Below, piece by piece: positions 1 to 8,825 of a DNA stretch of 64,000 bases (position 1 is its first letter; the number at the start of each line of letters is the position of its first letter). Source of the stretch: Spongorhabdus nitratireducens (GTDB lineage: Bacteria > Pseudomonadota > Gammaproteobacteria > Pseudomonadales > Endozoicomonadaceae). The DNA lies in the NCBI GenBank assembly GCA_947387575.1, contig CANDOC010000001.1:496001-560000 (forward strand), in the 5' to 3' direction. Both the position numbers and the translations under genes were made by a program. The notes under the pieces are model-generated. The model had not been told where the DNA came from, did no database searches, and saw nothing but the letters and a program-made list of their open reading frames with translations.

Positions 1-711
1 AGCTTTGGCCAGTTGATCCCGGTTAAAAGCCAGTTCATAGCCTGCTTTCTGCGCTTCCAGCAGCAGGTTACGCTCATCTTTACGCTTGGACTTGATACGA
101 ATATCACCACCGGTCATTTCAACCAGTTGCTGGTAAATCTCACCTTTGTCGTTAGCAGACTTGGGAATCCAGTAACGCAGGCCACCGGACAGCATCACAT
201 CTGCACCGGTTTGCAGCATATCCTCTGCAATCTGGTTTTCCAGAGAGCGATGAGGCTGGTGAGCCGCAAAGGCAGCTGGCGTCGCATGAGTCAGACGGGT
301 ATCAGACACTAGACCGGTGGCTTTACCCATACTTTTTGCCTGCTCCAGAACGGTGCGGGCAGCGTTGCCGTCCTGATCAAGACCGATCGCCTCTGAAGGA
401 GAAAACTTGCCAGTCGCCAACTGGCTGGCAGAGCTGGCGGAGTCTACCACCATGGAACCATGGGGATAGGTCATGGACAGGCCAACCGTACCGGCATCTG
501 CTAGCCGGCTCATGGCAGTCTGGCCGTCTTTATAGATGGAGTTGGGCGCCAGTCGGGCATAGCTTTCCAGCATACTGACCTGCTGCGGGCCCATACCATC
601 GCCAATCATCAGGATTACATTGCGTGCCTTGTCAGTACCTGCCAGTGCTGATGCAGAGACAGTTGCAGCCAGCACTGCTGCACAAAAGTTCGTTTTGAAC
701 CTTGTTGTCAT
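1..711 (-). CDS. Alkaline phosphatase, N-terminal part (runs off left edge)
   Basis: The minus-strand frame is open from an ATG at 711 to the window edge, giving 237 codons without a stop. The N-terminus MTTRFKTNFCAAVLAATVSA, followed by SALAG, is a Sec signal peptide. MIGDGMG is the first metal-binding aspartate motif of the alkaline phosphatase superfamily, and VDSASSASQLATG (about residues 87-99) matches the nucleophile-serine loop of PhoA-type enzymes (DSAxSAT in E. coli). It should hydrolyse phosphomonoesters in the periplasm to release phosphate, which the Pst transporter at 56.8-60.2 kb could import. I looked for a clear PhoB box upstream and did not find one. An 8-bp perfect hairpin (752-772) lies in the leader. 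The C-terminal half is outside the window, so the exact subfamily is open. Confidence 0.9.
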   Translation of the reverse strand, partial: MTTRFKTNFCAAVLAATVSASALAGTDKARNVILMIGDGMGPQQVSMLESYARLAPNSIYKDGQTAMSRLADAGTVGLSMTYPHGSMVVDSASSASQLATGKFSPSEAIGLDQDGNAARTVLEQAKSMGKATGLVSDTRLTHATPAAFAAHQPHRSLENQIAEDMLQTGADVMLSGGLRYWIPKSANDKGEIYQQLVEMTGGDIRIKSKRKDERNLLLEAQKAGYELAFNRDQLAKA

Positions 712-959
712 TCGAATTCTCGTTAGCAAATTTATTGTCATGTTTGCCTGTTTCAGCTGCAGCCCAGCTGAAGGCAAGCGGGCATCATAGCGTTTCAGTG
801 ACGCTGATTGAAAGTCATTCTCAAATTACGTCCTCATCTGCCCTGCCCGTTATAGCCCGTAAATATGTCGTTTTTATGAAAAGTCTGACGTTTCCCCAGG
901 GCTAACTTATCGGTAACCCTTGCCGACAGCCTAGGTATTGGCCTTGGGAGATAAAAGTC

Positions 960-1502
960 ATGAAGGGAATGGTTCATAGCATCTGGCTGCTGGCGGCCTT
1001 GTTGATCACTTTACCGCTATCGGTATCCGCTACAGACCTGGAAACTATTGAAACCATAGAAGCTGCGGCTGTAGAAAAGGCTTCCAATAATCTGAGTTAT
1101 ACCGTTATTTCTGGTGGTGTTGGCTTTGCATTGAAAAGGTCTGACCGGAATCAGAATCGAAAGAGATACCGATCCCGGTGGGTGTTCAAGAATGCCAATG
1201 ACTGGTACAACCGGTATCCCAATGTCAAGCTACCAAAAGAGATAGAGACCGCTTTTCAACAGGGTAAAGCTGTAGCCATTGCCGCAGTGCATTTTACGAC
1301 CACTTCAGGTGGAACCTGGGTCAGAGTGGTAAAAGTGATACAAACAGAAAATGGCATTGAGGTTATTTTCGAACGAGCCCGGGCCTGTTCGAGAATCGTG
1401 AACAAGCAGATGGGAGCTGGCAGCACCGCTGTAGTATTTGATGCCGGGAACCAAAAGGTGACTGCAAGAATGAGCAGTCCGGCCTGTGAGCGAAAAAAAT
1501 AA
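960..1502 (+). CDS. Exported small protein, first of a tandem pair (PrcB-like fold possible)
   Basis: This is a 180-residue protein with a signal peptide ending near residue 24 (SVSA). A GGGAG Shine-Dalgarno lies 9 nt before the ATG. The mature part contains W-x-F followed by a short W-Y-x-x-Y-P-N-V block, then a segment reading HFTTTSGGTWVRVVKV. The next gene repeats this architecture, with the same W-Y..YPNV and TTTSGG.WVRV blocks and a conserved Cys near the end, so the two are paralogues from tandem duplication. The TSGG-x-x-V-x-V pattern resembles the PrcB C-terminal domain of protease-associated proteins; this is a tentative resemblance only. Function is otherwise unknown. The gene ends one base before the ATG of its paralogue, so the two should be co-transcribed. 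Confidence 0.8.
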   Translation: MKGMVHSIWLLAALLITLPLSVSATDLETIETIEAAAVEKASNNLSYTVISGGVGFALKRSDRNQNRKRYRSRWVFKNANDWYNRYPNVKLPKEIETAFQQGKAVAIAAVHFTTTSGGTWVRVVKVIQTENGIEVIFERARACSRIVNKQMGAGSTAVVFDAGNQKVTARMSSPACERKK

Positions 1503-1503
1503 C

Positions 1504-2013
1504 ATGAAACAACTGACGATGCTGCTGGGGCTGCTTGTGACAGTTTTGTTCTCTGTCCCTGGCTCGGCTGTTGCTGGAAAAAATACCGATAGCCTTGACT
1601 ATGCGGTTATCAAAACTGATGTAGGCTATGAACTGCTTAAGGATGATCAGGCTCAGGGGCGTGACAGGCGTCGTCACAGTTTCTGGGTCTTTAGCAGCAT
1701 TGACCAATGGTATGAGGCATACCCGAATGTGCAGGTGCCGGGCAAAATTGCAAAGGCGTTTCAGAGCAATAAAACCGTAGTTGTGGCCTTTCACTTTTTC
1801 ACGACAACTTCAGGTGGTGTCTGGGTCAGGGTTGCCGATGTGCGTCAGACAAAGAAAGGCATTGAGGCCGTGTTTCTAAGGCCGCAGGCTTGCCCGCGCA
1901 CAGTCAATAAAATGGTCGGTCAGGCGGGTATTGCTGTTGCTCTCGATCCCCATGGCAAGCCTGTCAGCGCCACCATGGATCTTTTAACCTGTCAGCACAG
2001 AAAAGATCCATGA
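1504..2013 (+). CDS. Exported small protein, second of a tandem pair
   Basis: This 169-residue paralogue of the preceding gene starts at the ATG one base after that gene's stop; an upstream in-frame start would overlap the first gene and add residues before the signal peptide. The N-terminus MKQLTMLLGLLVTVLFSV followed by PGSAVAG is a typical signal peptide. The mature protein keeps W-V-F, the W-Y-x-x-Y-P-N-V block, FTTTSGGVWVRV and a late Cys pair, as in the neighbour. The pair suggests a small periplasmic or secreted family that has duplicated here. Its 3' end faces the convergent muralytic-like gene with a gap of about 10 bp. No biochemical role can be assigned; a PrcB-like binding fold is a weak possibility. 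Confidence 0.8.
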   Translation: MKQLTMLLGLLVTVLFSVPGSAVAGKNTDSLDYAVIKTDVGYELLKDDQAQGRDRRRHSFWVFSSIDQWYEAYPNVQVPGKIAKAFQSNKTVVVAFHFFTTTSGGVWVRVADVRQTKKGIEAVFLRPQACPRTVNKMVGQAGIAVALDPHGKPVSATMDLLTCQHRKDP

Positions 2014-2023
2014 CAGTGTCACG

Positions 2024-2542
2024 TTAAACCAGATTTACTCCTTCCCTGATCATCTGCATCGAATACGGCTGATGGCCGTTTTCATGCTGGATGATGGCGG
2101 CAATTAACTGTGGATAGTGGTCTTTTTTTACTCGCGTTCCCGGCTTTACTCCAAGCTGTCTGGAAACACTACTGACATAGGCAGAAGTATTGTTTTCTGT
2201 CGGTGGTGCCCAGGTGGTAATCACCTGTTGTATGGTCACCACTCCCCTTCTCTCATAGCTGTTCAGAATACGCGCCATGGCCCGAATCCCATAGCGGGGG
2301 TCATCAAACTGGACAAATGATTTGTCCCGCTGCTTTTTGCGCATACCGACCCAGTTATCACCATGGCGGATATTGCCCGGGTTATTGTTGCGGATACCTC
2401 TTGGCTGGTGATCATGCTGGCCTGTATGGCGCTGATATTTTGTCTTTTTGAATTTCTTTTTTGAGGAAGCGGATAGCCGGAACAGTTTGAAAAGCTTTTT
2501 CTTCCAGCTGGATATTTTCTTTTTAAAATACTTTAACTTCAT
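2024..2542 (-). CDS. Phage P5-type muralytic/structural domain protein with polybasic N-terminus
   Basis: This is a 172-residue protein. Residues 1-45 are extremely Lys/Ser rich (MKLKYFKKKISSWKKKLF and onward), and the rest carries RGIRNNNPGNIR (about 49-60), which is the hallmark of the 'structural protein P5'-type domain found in phages and prophages and linked to lysozyme-like cell-wall proteins. The rest of the domain (FDDPRYGIRAMARIL, then TTWAPPTENNTSAYV and the final HENGHQPYS) fits the family well. No signal peptide is obvious, although the basic N-terminus could act as a membrane-binding or export segment. There are no other phage genes nearby, so this is probably a domesticated or orphan phage gene. 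It starts 11 bp from the divergent gene at 2554. Confidence 0.75.
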   Translation of the reverse strand: MKLKYFKKKISSWKKKLFKLFRLSASSKKKFKKTKYQRHTGQHDHQPRGIRNNNPGNIRHGDNWVGMRKKQRDKSFVQFDDPRYGIRAMARILNSYERRGVVTIQQVITTWAPPTENNTSAYVSSVSRQLGVKPGTRVKKDHYPQLIAAIIQHENGHQPYSMQMIREGVNLV

Positions 2543-2553
2543 TCGCTAATGCA

Positions 2554-3468
2554 TTGTTATTTGGGAGGTTGTCACTCTACTCAACTTGTTATGCAGATAC
2601 AAACCACCAACTTCAGGCAAGGCTGCTATTGTTCGAATGTACTCATGAGTCGCTTGCGGAGTGCACTGTGTTTGTACCATCGGGCAGTATGGTCATTGGT
2701 AATACCCTGATCCATCGGGCGGTTTCCGATAATCCTGACTCTATCGTCTATGAGATCAGAACCGGCCAGCCCAACGGGGTGCCATCAGCCAAGCGCTTTT
2801 TGGAATTCCACTTTGTCAGCGAACCGACATTGCGGCATACCGCCCGCCAGGCTTCCTATTTTGTAGCTATTCAACTGGGACTGTTTCCCGGCGTATTTAC
2901 TGCGCCCTACTCCATCTCATACGTTGACCATTCCGGCCGAAGGCCGCGAACAAGACAGGGACCACTCAAGGTACATAAAATGCTGTATGTCAGCAGTCTG
3001 GCTGAAGGGTTCAAGCCGGAAGTTGCAACGGCTCCGGCGGAAGGACATATTCGTGCTGACGGCATTATCTGCTTTTTTCTGTTTGATCCTGCCGGCTCAA
3101 AAGCCGCAATCTATGCCCGGATTGACAAGAGTTTCGGACTGATCAAGGCGCTGGATACAAACTTTGATGACAACTCTGCGATGATGTTTTTTGCCAATAC
3201 CCTCGGCCTGCCCTGGCTTTACCATCGTGAAGAGCAAGCCTCGGGTGCAACTGTAGAAGTGCCCAGTCTGTTATCCCGTACAGCCGAGACGATTGCAGAT
3301 GAGCTGGTGCCCTGCTCCGGCTCTATGGCTGAATTGCAGCAGCTGCTGCCACCGGGTCTCTACCGTTATATAAAAATGACGGCCCTGATACGGGGAACCC
3401 TGCCCATAGCCAATGAACAGGTGTCTGTATCGGAGGTTGATGATGACAGCTTTGAAGTTCTGGGTTGA
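2554..3468 (+). CDS. Unknown protein, probably 5'-truncated
   Basis: The 304-codon open frame has only a TTG start candidate at 2554, no Shine-Dalgarno, and no ATG until about residue 46. The frame is open upstream only to a TAA at 2524, and the residues before DTNHQL (LSLYSTCYA) look like the end of a signal peptide whose beginning is missing. Twelve bases upstream the divergent muralytic-type gene begins, leaving no room for a promoter or leader. I read this as a gene for an exported protein that lost its 5' end by rearrangement. The body has mixed hydrophobic and polar segments and recognisable candidate beta strands (FLEFHFVSEP, SYFVAIQLGL) but no domain I know. It may be a remnant of the same class of exported accessory proteins seen elsewhere in the window. 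Confidence 0.5.
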   Translation: MLFGRLSLYSTCYADTNHQLQARLLLFECTHESLAECTVFVPSGSMVIGNTLIHRAVSDNPDSIVYEIRTGQPNGVPSAKRFLEFHFVSEPTLRHTARQASYFVAIQLGLFPGVFTAPYSISYVDHSGRRPRTRQGPLKVHKMLYVSSLAEGFKPEVATAPAEGHIRADGIICFFLFDPAGSKAAIYARIDKSFGLIKALDTNFDDNSAMMFFANTLGLPWLYHREEQASGATVEVPSLLSRTAETIADELVPCSGSMAELQQLLPPGLYRYIKMTALIRGTLPIANEQVSVSEVDDDSFEVLG

Positions 3469-3885
3469 TATCGTTCGGATTAAAATAGTTTTTGCAAAAA
3501 TAGGCTGACTCAAAGGTTATCTGCAGTCCATCGGCCTGGCGACTGATAATCGGAAAGAGGGAGCAAGAGCTTGAGCTAACACAGACTATCAGTCCGCCGA
3601 ACTTTTTCTTTACGATACTGACTTCATCTTCCGGGCTGGAAGAAGCAGAGGTCACCGGCCCGGCAGTATTTTCTGAGCCTATTCTCATAATCAGCCTTCC
3701 TGGCCAAACGGGGTACTCTATAAAAATAACCGGGATCAGTCCCGGGAAGACAAACAGGGAGGAATGTCTTGAATAGAAGGTTTTACTGCCTGGGTTCAGA
3801 GACTGGTTATTGCTTTTACGGTGCTGCAGGAACACCTGCAGCACCAGCACACTTGGGAAATGATAAAGACTGTTTATTTATCCAT
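3469..3885. other. Intergenic region with terminator and a perfect 11-bp hairpin
   Basis: No convincing gene is present. A minus-strand open frame (3323-3850) overlaps the end of the upstream plus gene, has no Shine-Dalgarno and no recognisable domain. The stretch holds a terminator-like hairpin for the efflux operon (listed separately) and a perfect inverted repeat at 3820-3845 (GGTGCTGCAGG, loop AACA, CCTGCAGCACC) that lacks a U-tract on either strand. Part of the region could be a decayed gene. Confidence 0.5.
3720..3746 (-). terminator. Rho-independent terminator of the efflux operon
   Basis: On the minus strand the stem TCCCGGGA / TCCCGG with loop CTGA is followed by a T-rich tract (TTATTTTTAT). 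It lies about 140 bp downstream of the MBL gene that ends the tetR-adaptor-RND-MBL operon. Confidence 0.55.
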
Positions 3886-4539
3886 TCAGGCTCCTTGTTC
3901 TATTTTCTGCCTGGTCAGGGCGAGCTGCGGGTCAATGGCATTAACCCACTCATCCCTGTTTGAGAATCGCCCCAGCCCGGTTTTGCCAACAAAACCACTG
4001 CTCATCACCAGATCCGGCGTCAGCTGTCGCAGTTGCTGCAGACTGGAGTGGATGGCCTGATAGCTGCCTCCGGCATTTTCCAGCACAAAGGTGGACCACT
4101 GTTCGTTCCACTGGAAAAAAGTATCGCCGGTAAACAGGTAATACTGGCCATGTGGAGACTGATAACCGAAGCAGACACTGCCATCGGTATGGCCCGGAGT
4201 GTGGAAGATATCGATGTTTTCCAGCTGACGACTGGTCTCGTCAAAAGTTACATCAGCTATCGCATGCCGGGCTACGGCAGCTGCTTCCAGCGCACTGCAG
4301 CACAAGGTTGAACTGAAGCGGTCACGAATCCGGCTCAGGGAAGTGCCGGCTTCATCACGATGAGTCAACAGTTGATAACGAATACCTCCCAAGCCATCCA
4401 TCTGGTCCAGTTCCTGATTATTGCCCGTGTTGTAAAACAGCACATTGCCTTCAGGTCGAGTCAGGAAGTAGGCATGGGAGTTCAGCATGCCAGAGCTGTA
4501 AAGCTCCGTTTGCCATAAATCAGGCTGTAGCTGATTCAT
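3886..4539 (-). CDS. MBL-fold hydrolase at the end of the efflux operon
   Basis: This is a 217-residue metallo-beta-lactamase-fold protein. The start chosen is MNQLQPDLWQTELY at 4539, because upstream in-frame codons lie inside the pump gene. The usual HxHxDH motif is replaced by LLTHRDEAGTS (a divergent T-H-R-D-E form), while HTPGHTDGS and FTGDTFF, the later metal-ligand and core motifs of the fold, are kept. The protein is therefore in the subgroup of MBL proteins with a reduced metal site and may be a hydrolase or a glyoxalase-II-like enzyme. It overlaps the pump gene by 20 bp, so translation is probably coupled. The operon position suggests it acts on a compound that the pump exports; this is inference. 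Confidence 0.8.
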   Translation of the reverse strand: MNQLQPDLWQTELYSSGMLNSHAYFLTRPEGNVLFYNTGNNQELDQMDGLGGIRYQLLTHRDEAGTSLSRIRDRFSSTLCCSALEAAAVARHAIADVTFDETSRQLENIDIFHTPGHTDGSVCFGYQSPHGQYYLFTGDTFFQWNEQWSTFVLENAGGSYQAIHSSLQQLRQLTPDLVMSSGFVGKTGLGRFSNRDEWVNAIDPQLALTRQKIEQGA

Positions 4540-7500
4540 GCGACAGGTCTCCATTTTCAGTGCGAATTGCAGAATGATCTGAAGCCAGCAAGGTATAGAA
4601 CATGGGCAATACAAACAGGGTAAACAGGGTGCCGATCATCATTCCGGCAACCAGAATAATGCCAATACTGTTACGAGCCTCAGCGCCGGCGCCGGTTACC
4701 AGCACCAGCGGGAAGTGGCCCAGTACTGTGGCTGCAGTAGTCATCAGGACTGGCCGCAGCCGGGTTGATGCTGCTTCAATCACCGCCTGCATTCGATTCA
4801 TGCCCTGCTCCTGCATATGGTTGGCGAATTCCACAATCAGGATGCCGTTTTTGGCGATCAATCCGACCAGTGTGATCAATCCGATCTGGGAGTAGATATT
4901 GATCGTCGTCAGCCCCAGATACGACAGCATCAGGGCACCGGCCAGTGCCAGCGGAACACAGCCCAGCAGTACGGTTAACGGATCACGGAAGCTGTTGAAC
5001 TGAACGGCAAGCACCAGATAGACAATCAGCAGTGAAACGCCAAGCACAGTTAACAGGGTATTACCGCCACGTCGCAGCTCGCGCGATTCACCGGCATAAT
5101 CCAGACTGTATGAGGGTGGCAGCACTTCGGCTGCAGCGGCTTCCAGTGCTTCCAGTGCCTGCTCCTTGGTGACACCTTCAGCCAGACCACCATAGATACG
5201 GAAGGCATTCTGCTGTCCAAACGAGGCCAGACTGCGGGGGCCGGTTTCCCAGTTGAGCGTAGCTATAGTACTGACCGGAACATACTCCCCGGTCGGGGTT
5301 TTCAGGTGCAGTTCGAGTAGCTTTTCCGGATCAGCCCGATATGTCTGGCTGACCAGTGGAATAACCTTGTAGGCCTTGCCACGGTCATCAAAGCGGTTAA
5401 CGAAGTTGGTTGAGAGGTACACCGACAGTTGATCACTGACATCGGCGACGGTCATCCCAAGATCGGCAATCCGGTCACGATCCAGCTGTAGTGCGGCCCT
5501 TGGAAGATCAATCTTCAGATCGGTATCGGCATAAAGGAAACGGCCGCTCTCATAAGCTTTCCAGATCATCAGATCGGCATAATTCTTCATGGTCTCAAAG
5601 CTGTCGCTGGAACGTATTACCATTTCAACATCGAACTGCCCTGCTGTGGGCAGCGGTGGCAGGGTGATCGGCAGAATATCCAGACCGCTGATACCGGATA
5701 CCCGCTGATAAACCTCGGGGATCTTGTCGCGAGAAGTAAAGTCGCGCTGATCCGGGCTGACAAAACCCAATCCGGCAAACCCGCCACTGGGCTGGATGGT
5801 CTGCCACATCAGTTCGGTTTTTTCGATTGCCAGCAGGTTGTCGACAACAGGTTTGATATTTTCGGTGTTGTACTGCAGTGACGCATCCGGTGGAACCTGC
5901 AGAATCAGCATGATCATGCTTTCATCCTCCATTGGCGCCAGCTCTTTCGGTGAGTCCAGATAGAAAGGCACGACTGAACAGCTCAGCAGTAAAGCGGTAG
6001 CAACCACCTGGCTTCGCCAATTAAAGGTGCGTATCAGGAGGTTTTTATATCCCTGCTGAATGCGGGCAAAGCCGCGGTTTACCTGACGGGTCAGCCACCC
6101 TTCCCGACCACCCTCCGGCGACACCCGAGCACTCATGATCGGCGACAGGGTAATGGCAACAATGCCGGAAAAGATAACGGCGATAGCCAGGGTAAAAGCG
6201 AACTCCTTGAACAGTACCCCGGTGAGTCCGGACAAAAAGCCAATGGGTGCATACACCGCTGCCAGGGTCAGGGTCATGGCAATAATCGGTACCAGCAACT
6301 GACGGGAACTCAGCAGTGCTGCCCGGGTGCGGGACATGCCTTCACGCATCAGGCGGGAGATGTTTTCCACCACCACAATAGCATCATCGACCACCAGACC
6401 GACGGATAATACAATGGCCAGCACCGTCAGCAGATTCAGGGTAAAGCCGAACAGCTGCATGGCGGCAATAGCACCCAGAATGGATACCGGAATAGTCACC
6501 AGCGGAACCAGTGCGGTGCGGAAAGAGCCCATCATGGCAAGGACAACAATGCCAACCAGAACAACGGTTTCCAGCAGAGTGGTGCCAATCTCCTTTAACG
6601 CATTGCGCATATAGGTGGTAGCATCATAGGGAATGCCGATTTTCATACCGTGCGGCAAGGTCGGGTTAATCTTATCCAGCAGCTGGTAAAGGCGGTTGCC
6701 GATTTCAATTTCATTGGTGCCCGGTTGTGACCAGACGGCAATATAAACCGTTTCCTGCTGATCCAGCCGCGCTGTGGAAGTCGCTTCTTCCGAAGCCAGC
6801 TCGACATTGGCGACATCCTGCAGGTAAATGATGTTGTTGCCGGTCTGTTTGATTACCAGTTGTCTGAAGTCTTCCGGAGTGGACAGCAACGAGTTGGTCA
6901 CAAAATCAATTCGCTGCCGGCTATTCTCGGCGTAACCAAGGGTAGCAATCGAGTTATTGGTTTCCAGCGCGCTGAAAACTTCCTGAGCACTCAGGTTAAA
7001 CAGTGCCAGCCGGTCAGAGTCGAGCCAGATCCGCATGCTTGGCTTGCGGCCACCGTAGGTTTCCGCCTTGAGGACGCCATCCAGACTGTTAATCACCGGA
7101 TTGACCTGACGCTCGATATAATCAGTCAGTGCAGTCTGGGTCATACCTTCGGAGTGAACATTCAGGTAAAAGATGGCAAAGGGTCGGTCTGCCCGGGTTA
7201 CCGAGATAATGGGATCTTCTGCCGCAGCCGGTAGTTCCGAGCTGACCTGACTTAACCTGGCAGACAGTTCGGTCAGGGCCTGGTTACTGTCGACATCCAG
7301 CTTGAGCCAGACTGTCACGGTACTGTTACCCGCAGTACTTTTGGACTCCACATAGTCGACACCGGGAATGGTTGAGGCAACCCGCTCTACCGGCTCACTG
7401 ATAAAGCCCTTGACCACATCGGCAGAAGCGCCGGTATAAGTGGTCTGGATCTGCAGGCTGGAGCTTTCGATCTTGGGGAATTGCTGTACCGGAATATTAC

Positions 7501-7612
7501 TGTAGCCCCATACCCCGGAAAGACAGATCAGAATACAGAGTACAATTGCGACAACTGGTCGATGGATAAAGATATCCAGCCATGATGAGGACTTCAGGTT
7601 ACCATGTTCCAT
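4520..7612 (-). CDS. RND multidrug efflux pump inner-membrane transporter (HAE1 family)
   Basis: About 1030 residues, the normal length for AcrB/MexB-type pumps. The first transmembrane helix follows WLDIFIHRPVVAIVL. FQ-loop and porter-domain sequence (residues 40-330), the six-helix block with SVGLVVDDAIVVVENI (TM4, with the two Asp residues of the proton relay), a second porter half and the C-terminal six helices ending with SIGIILVAGMMIGTLFTLF are all present. The start at 7612 is chosen because GGAG lies 6 nt upstream and it is closest to the conserved helix; ATGs at 7624 and 7645 are alternatives. It uses proton motive force to expel drugs through an outer-membrane channel, which is not encoded here. 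It overlaps the adaptor gene by 14 bp and the MBL gene by 20 bp. Confidence 0.95.
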   Translation of the reverse strand: MEHGNLKSSSWLDIFIHRPVVAIVLCILICLSGVWGYSNIPVQQFPKIESSSLQIQTTYTGASADVVKGFISEPVERVASTIPGVDYVESKSTAGNSTVTVWLKLDVDSNQALTELSARLSQVSSELPAAAEDPIISVTRADRPFAIFYLNVHSEGMTQTALTDYIERQVNPVINSLDGVLKAETYGGRKPSMRIWLDSDRLALFNLSAQEVFSALETNNSIATLGYAENSRQRIDFVTNSLLSTPEDFRQLVIKQTGNNIIYLQDVANVELASEEATSTARLDQQETVYIAVWSQPGTNEIEIGNRLYQLLDKINPTLPHGMKIGIPYDATTYMRNALKEIGTTLLETVVLVGIVVLAMMGSFRTALVPLVTIPVSILGAIAAMQLFGFTLNLLTVLAIVLSVGLVVDDAIVVVENISRLMREGMSRTRAALLSSRQLLVPIIAMTLTLAAVYAPIGFLSGLTGVLFKEFAFTLAIAVIFSGIVAITLSPIMSARVSPEGGREGWLTRQVNRGFARIQQGYKNLLIRTFNWRSQVVATALLLSCSVVPFYLDSPKELAPMEDESMIMLILQVPPDASLQYNTENIKPVVDNLLAIEKTELMWQTIQPSGGFAGLGFVSPDQRDFTSRDKIPEVYQRVSGISGLDILPITLPPLPTAGQFDVEMVIRSSDSFETMKNYADLMIWKAYESGRFLYADTDLKIDLPRAALQLDRDRIADLGMTVADVSDQLSVYLSTNFVNRFDDRGKAYKVIPLVSQTYRADPEKLLELHLKTPTGEYVPVSTIATLNWETGPRSLASFGQQNAFRIYGGLAEGVTKEQALEALEAAAAEVLPPSYSLDYAGESRELRRGGNTLLTVLGVSLLIVYLVLAVQFNSFRDPLTVLLGCVPLALAGALMLSYLGLTTINIYSQIGLITLVGLIAKNGILIVEFANHMQEQGMNRMQAVIEAASTRLRPVLMTTAATVLGHFPLVLVTGAGAEARNSIGIILVAGMMIGTLFTLFVLPMFYTLLASDHSAIRTENGDLSHESATA

Positions 7613-8720
7613 CGGAGGCTCCATCTGCGTTGCCCACTGCCGCATTCGGGTCTGCCAGCATGACTTTTACACCCTCATAGAGCTTGAACGCACCCTTGGC
7701 GGCGATCTGCTGGCCGGGTTCCAGTCCGGAGCTGATGATGACGGACTCCCCTACCCGGTCCTGCAGTACCACCGGCAGTTTACTGGCCCGGTAGCTTGCT
7801 TCACCTTCCGGGCTCAGCAGATAGACATAGTCACTCTGGCGATCATGCAGCAGCGAAACCTCGGGGATAATAATGGCGTTCTGACCAAGGCCGGCCTGGG
7901 CAATGACCTTGACCAGTGCGTTGGCTTTGATTTCATCCCGCGCCAGGCGCATTTCAGCCCGGTATTTCAAACTGCGGGAAGTAGCCGACAGCATCGGGTT
8001 AATAGCCGTAATTCTCGCCTGGTAAATGGACTGCGGCGATCCCACCGGGTGAACCCGGACTTCACTGTTGAGCGATAAGGGAAAGGCCGTCTGGGGCAGT
8101 TCAAAGTCAACCCGGAACAGATCACGAGTGCCGACCAGCGTTGCTATATCGGTATTGGCTTCCAGGTACTGGCCCGGCTCCAGATTGTTGATTGAAACCT
8201 GAGCATCAAACGGAGCCCGCAGTACTTTTTTATCGATTTTTGACTGCAGTACAGCAACATCAGACTCGGCTGTTTTCAGATCCTTGATTGCTTTATCAAC
8301 CTCCTGCTGGCTGATTCTTCCTCCTTTCAACAGGGTTTCGAACCGTGCCAGCGTTGTACGTCCAAGATCCAGTCTGGCGCGGGCAGCAATCAACTGGCCC
8401 TGCTCTTCTGTATGATCAATTTCCAGCAGGATCTCCCCCTTGCGAACAATACTGCCGGAGCTGAACTCTATTCGGGTGATTTTGCCTGGCAGTTCATTGA
8501 TCAACTTGATTTGCTGGTCTGGTACCAGCACCCCGGTTACTGTCGTTTCAGGCTGATAGAACTGCTGCCCGGCATTGACAGATTCCACTGTAATACTGGG
8601 TTCATAACCACCTTGCGGTTGCTCATTTTGTTGTTTCAGGCGGGTCTGGTACCAAAAAAAGGTTGCAGTAATCCCCGCCAGGATGATGGCAAAAACCACC
8701 CAGCGTCTTGTCGATGTCAT
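7599..8720 (-). CDS. RND efflux periplasmic adaptor (membrane fusion protein)
   Basis: This 373-residue protein has an uncleaved N-terminal membrane anchor (WVVFAIILAGITATFFWY), then a lipoyl-like half (ELPGKITRIEFSSGSIVRKG), an alpha-hairpin (residues about 110-160) and the second lipoyl half (VLRAPFDAQVSINNLEPGQY), followed by the beta-barrel and membrane-proximal domains. This is the canonical order for HlyD/AcrA-type adaptors. It links the inner-membrane pump encoded next to it with an outer-membrane channel encoded elsewhere. It lies 105 bp downstream of the TetR gene on the same strand, so the three form one operon. Confidence 0.93.
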   Translation of the reverse strand: MTSTRRWVVFAIILAGITATFFWYQTRLKQQNEQPQGGYEPSITVESVNAGQQFYQPETTVTGVLVPDQQIKLINELPGKITRIEFSSGSIVRKGEILLEIDHTEEQGQLIAARARLDLGRTTLARFETLLKGGRISQQEVDKAIKDLKTAESDVAVLQSKIDKKVLRAPFDAQVSINNLEPGQYLEANTDIATLVGTRDLFRVDFELPQTAFPLSLNSEVRVHPVGSPQSIYQARITAINPMLSATSRSLKYRAEMRLARDEIKANALVKVIAQAGLGQNAIIIPEVSLLHDRQSDYVYLLSPEGEASYRASKLPVVLQDRVGESVIISSGLEPGQQIAAKGAFKLYEGVKVMLADPNAAVGNADGASDGTW

Positions 8721-8825
8721 GTTTTACTCTTGCTTTAGTCTGTCAGGTTTTATCGAAATTTATGTGCTGTCCTGCCGGGTTAGGGTTATGAAAGCAGCAC
8801 CCTGCTTTATCTTCCTGTACTGGCT

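Noticed and set aside
712-800. PhoB box before the alkaline phosphatase gene
   Set aside because: TGTCAT-like motifs are present but without the correct 11-bp spacing of two direct repeats.
3323-3850. 175-codon minus-strand open frame
   Set aside because: It overlaps the end of a plus-strand gene, has no ribosome-binding site, and its sequence (Ser/Pro/His-rich) shows no domain. It may be a shadow or remnant.
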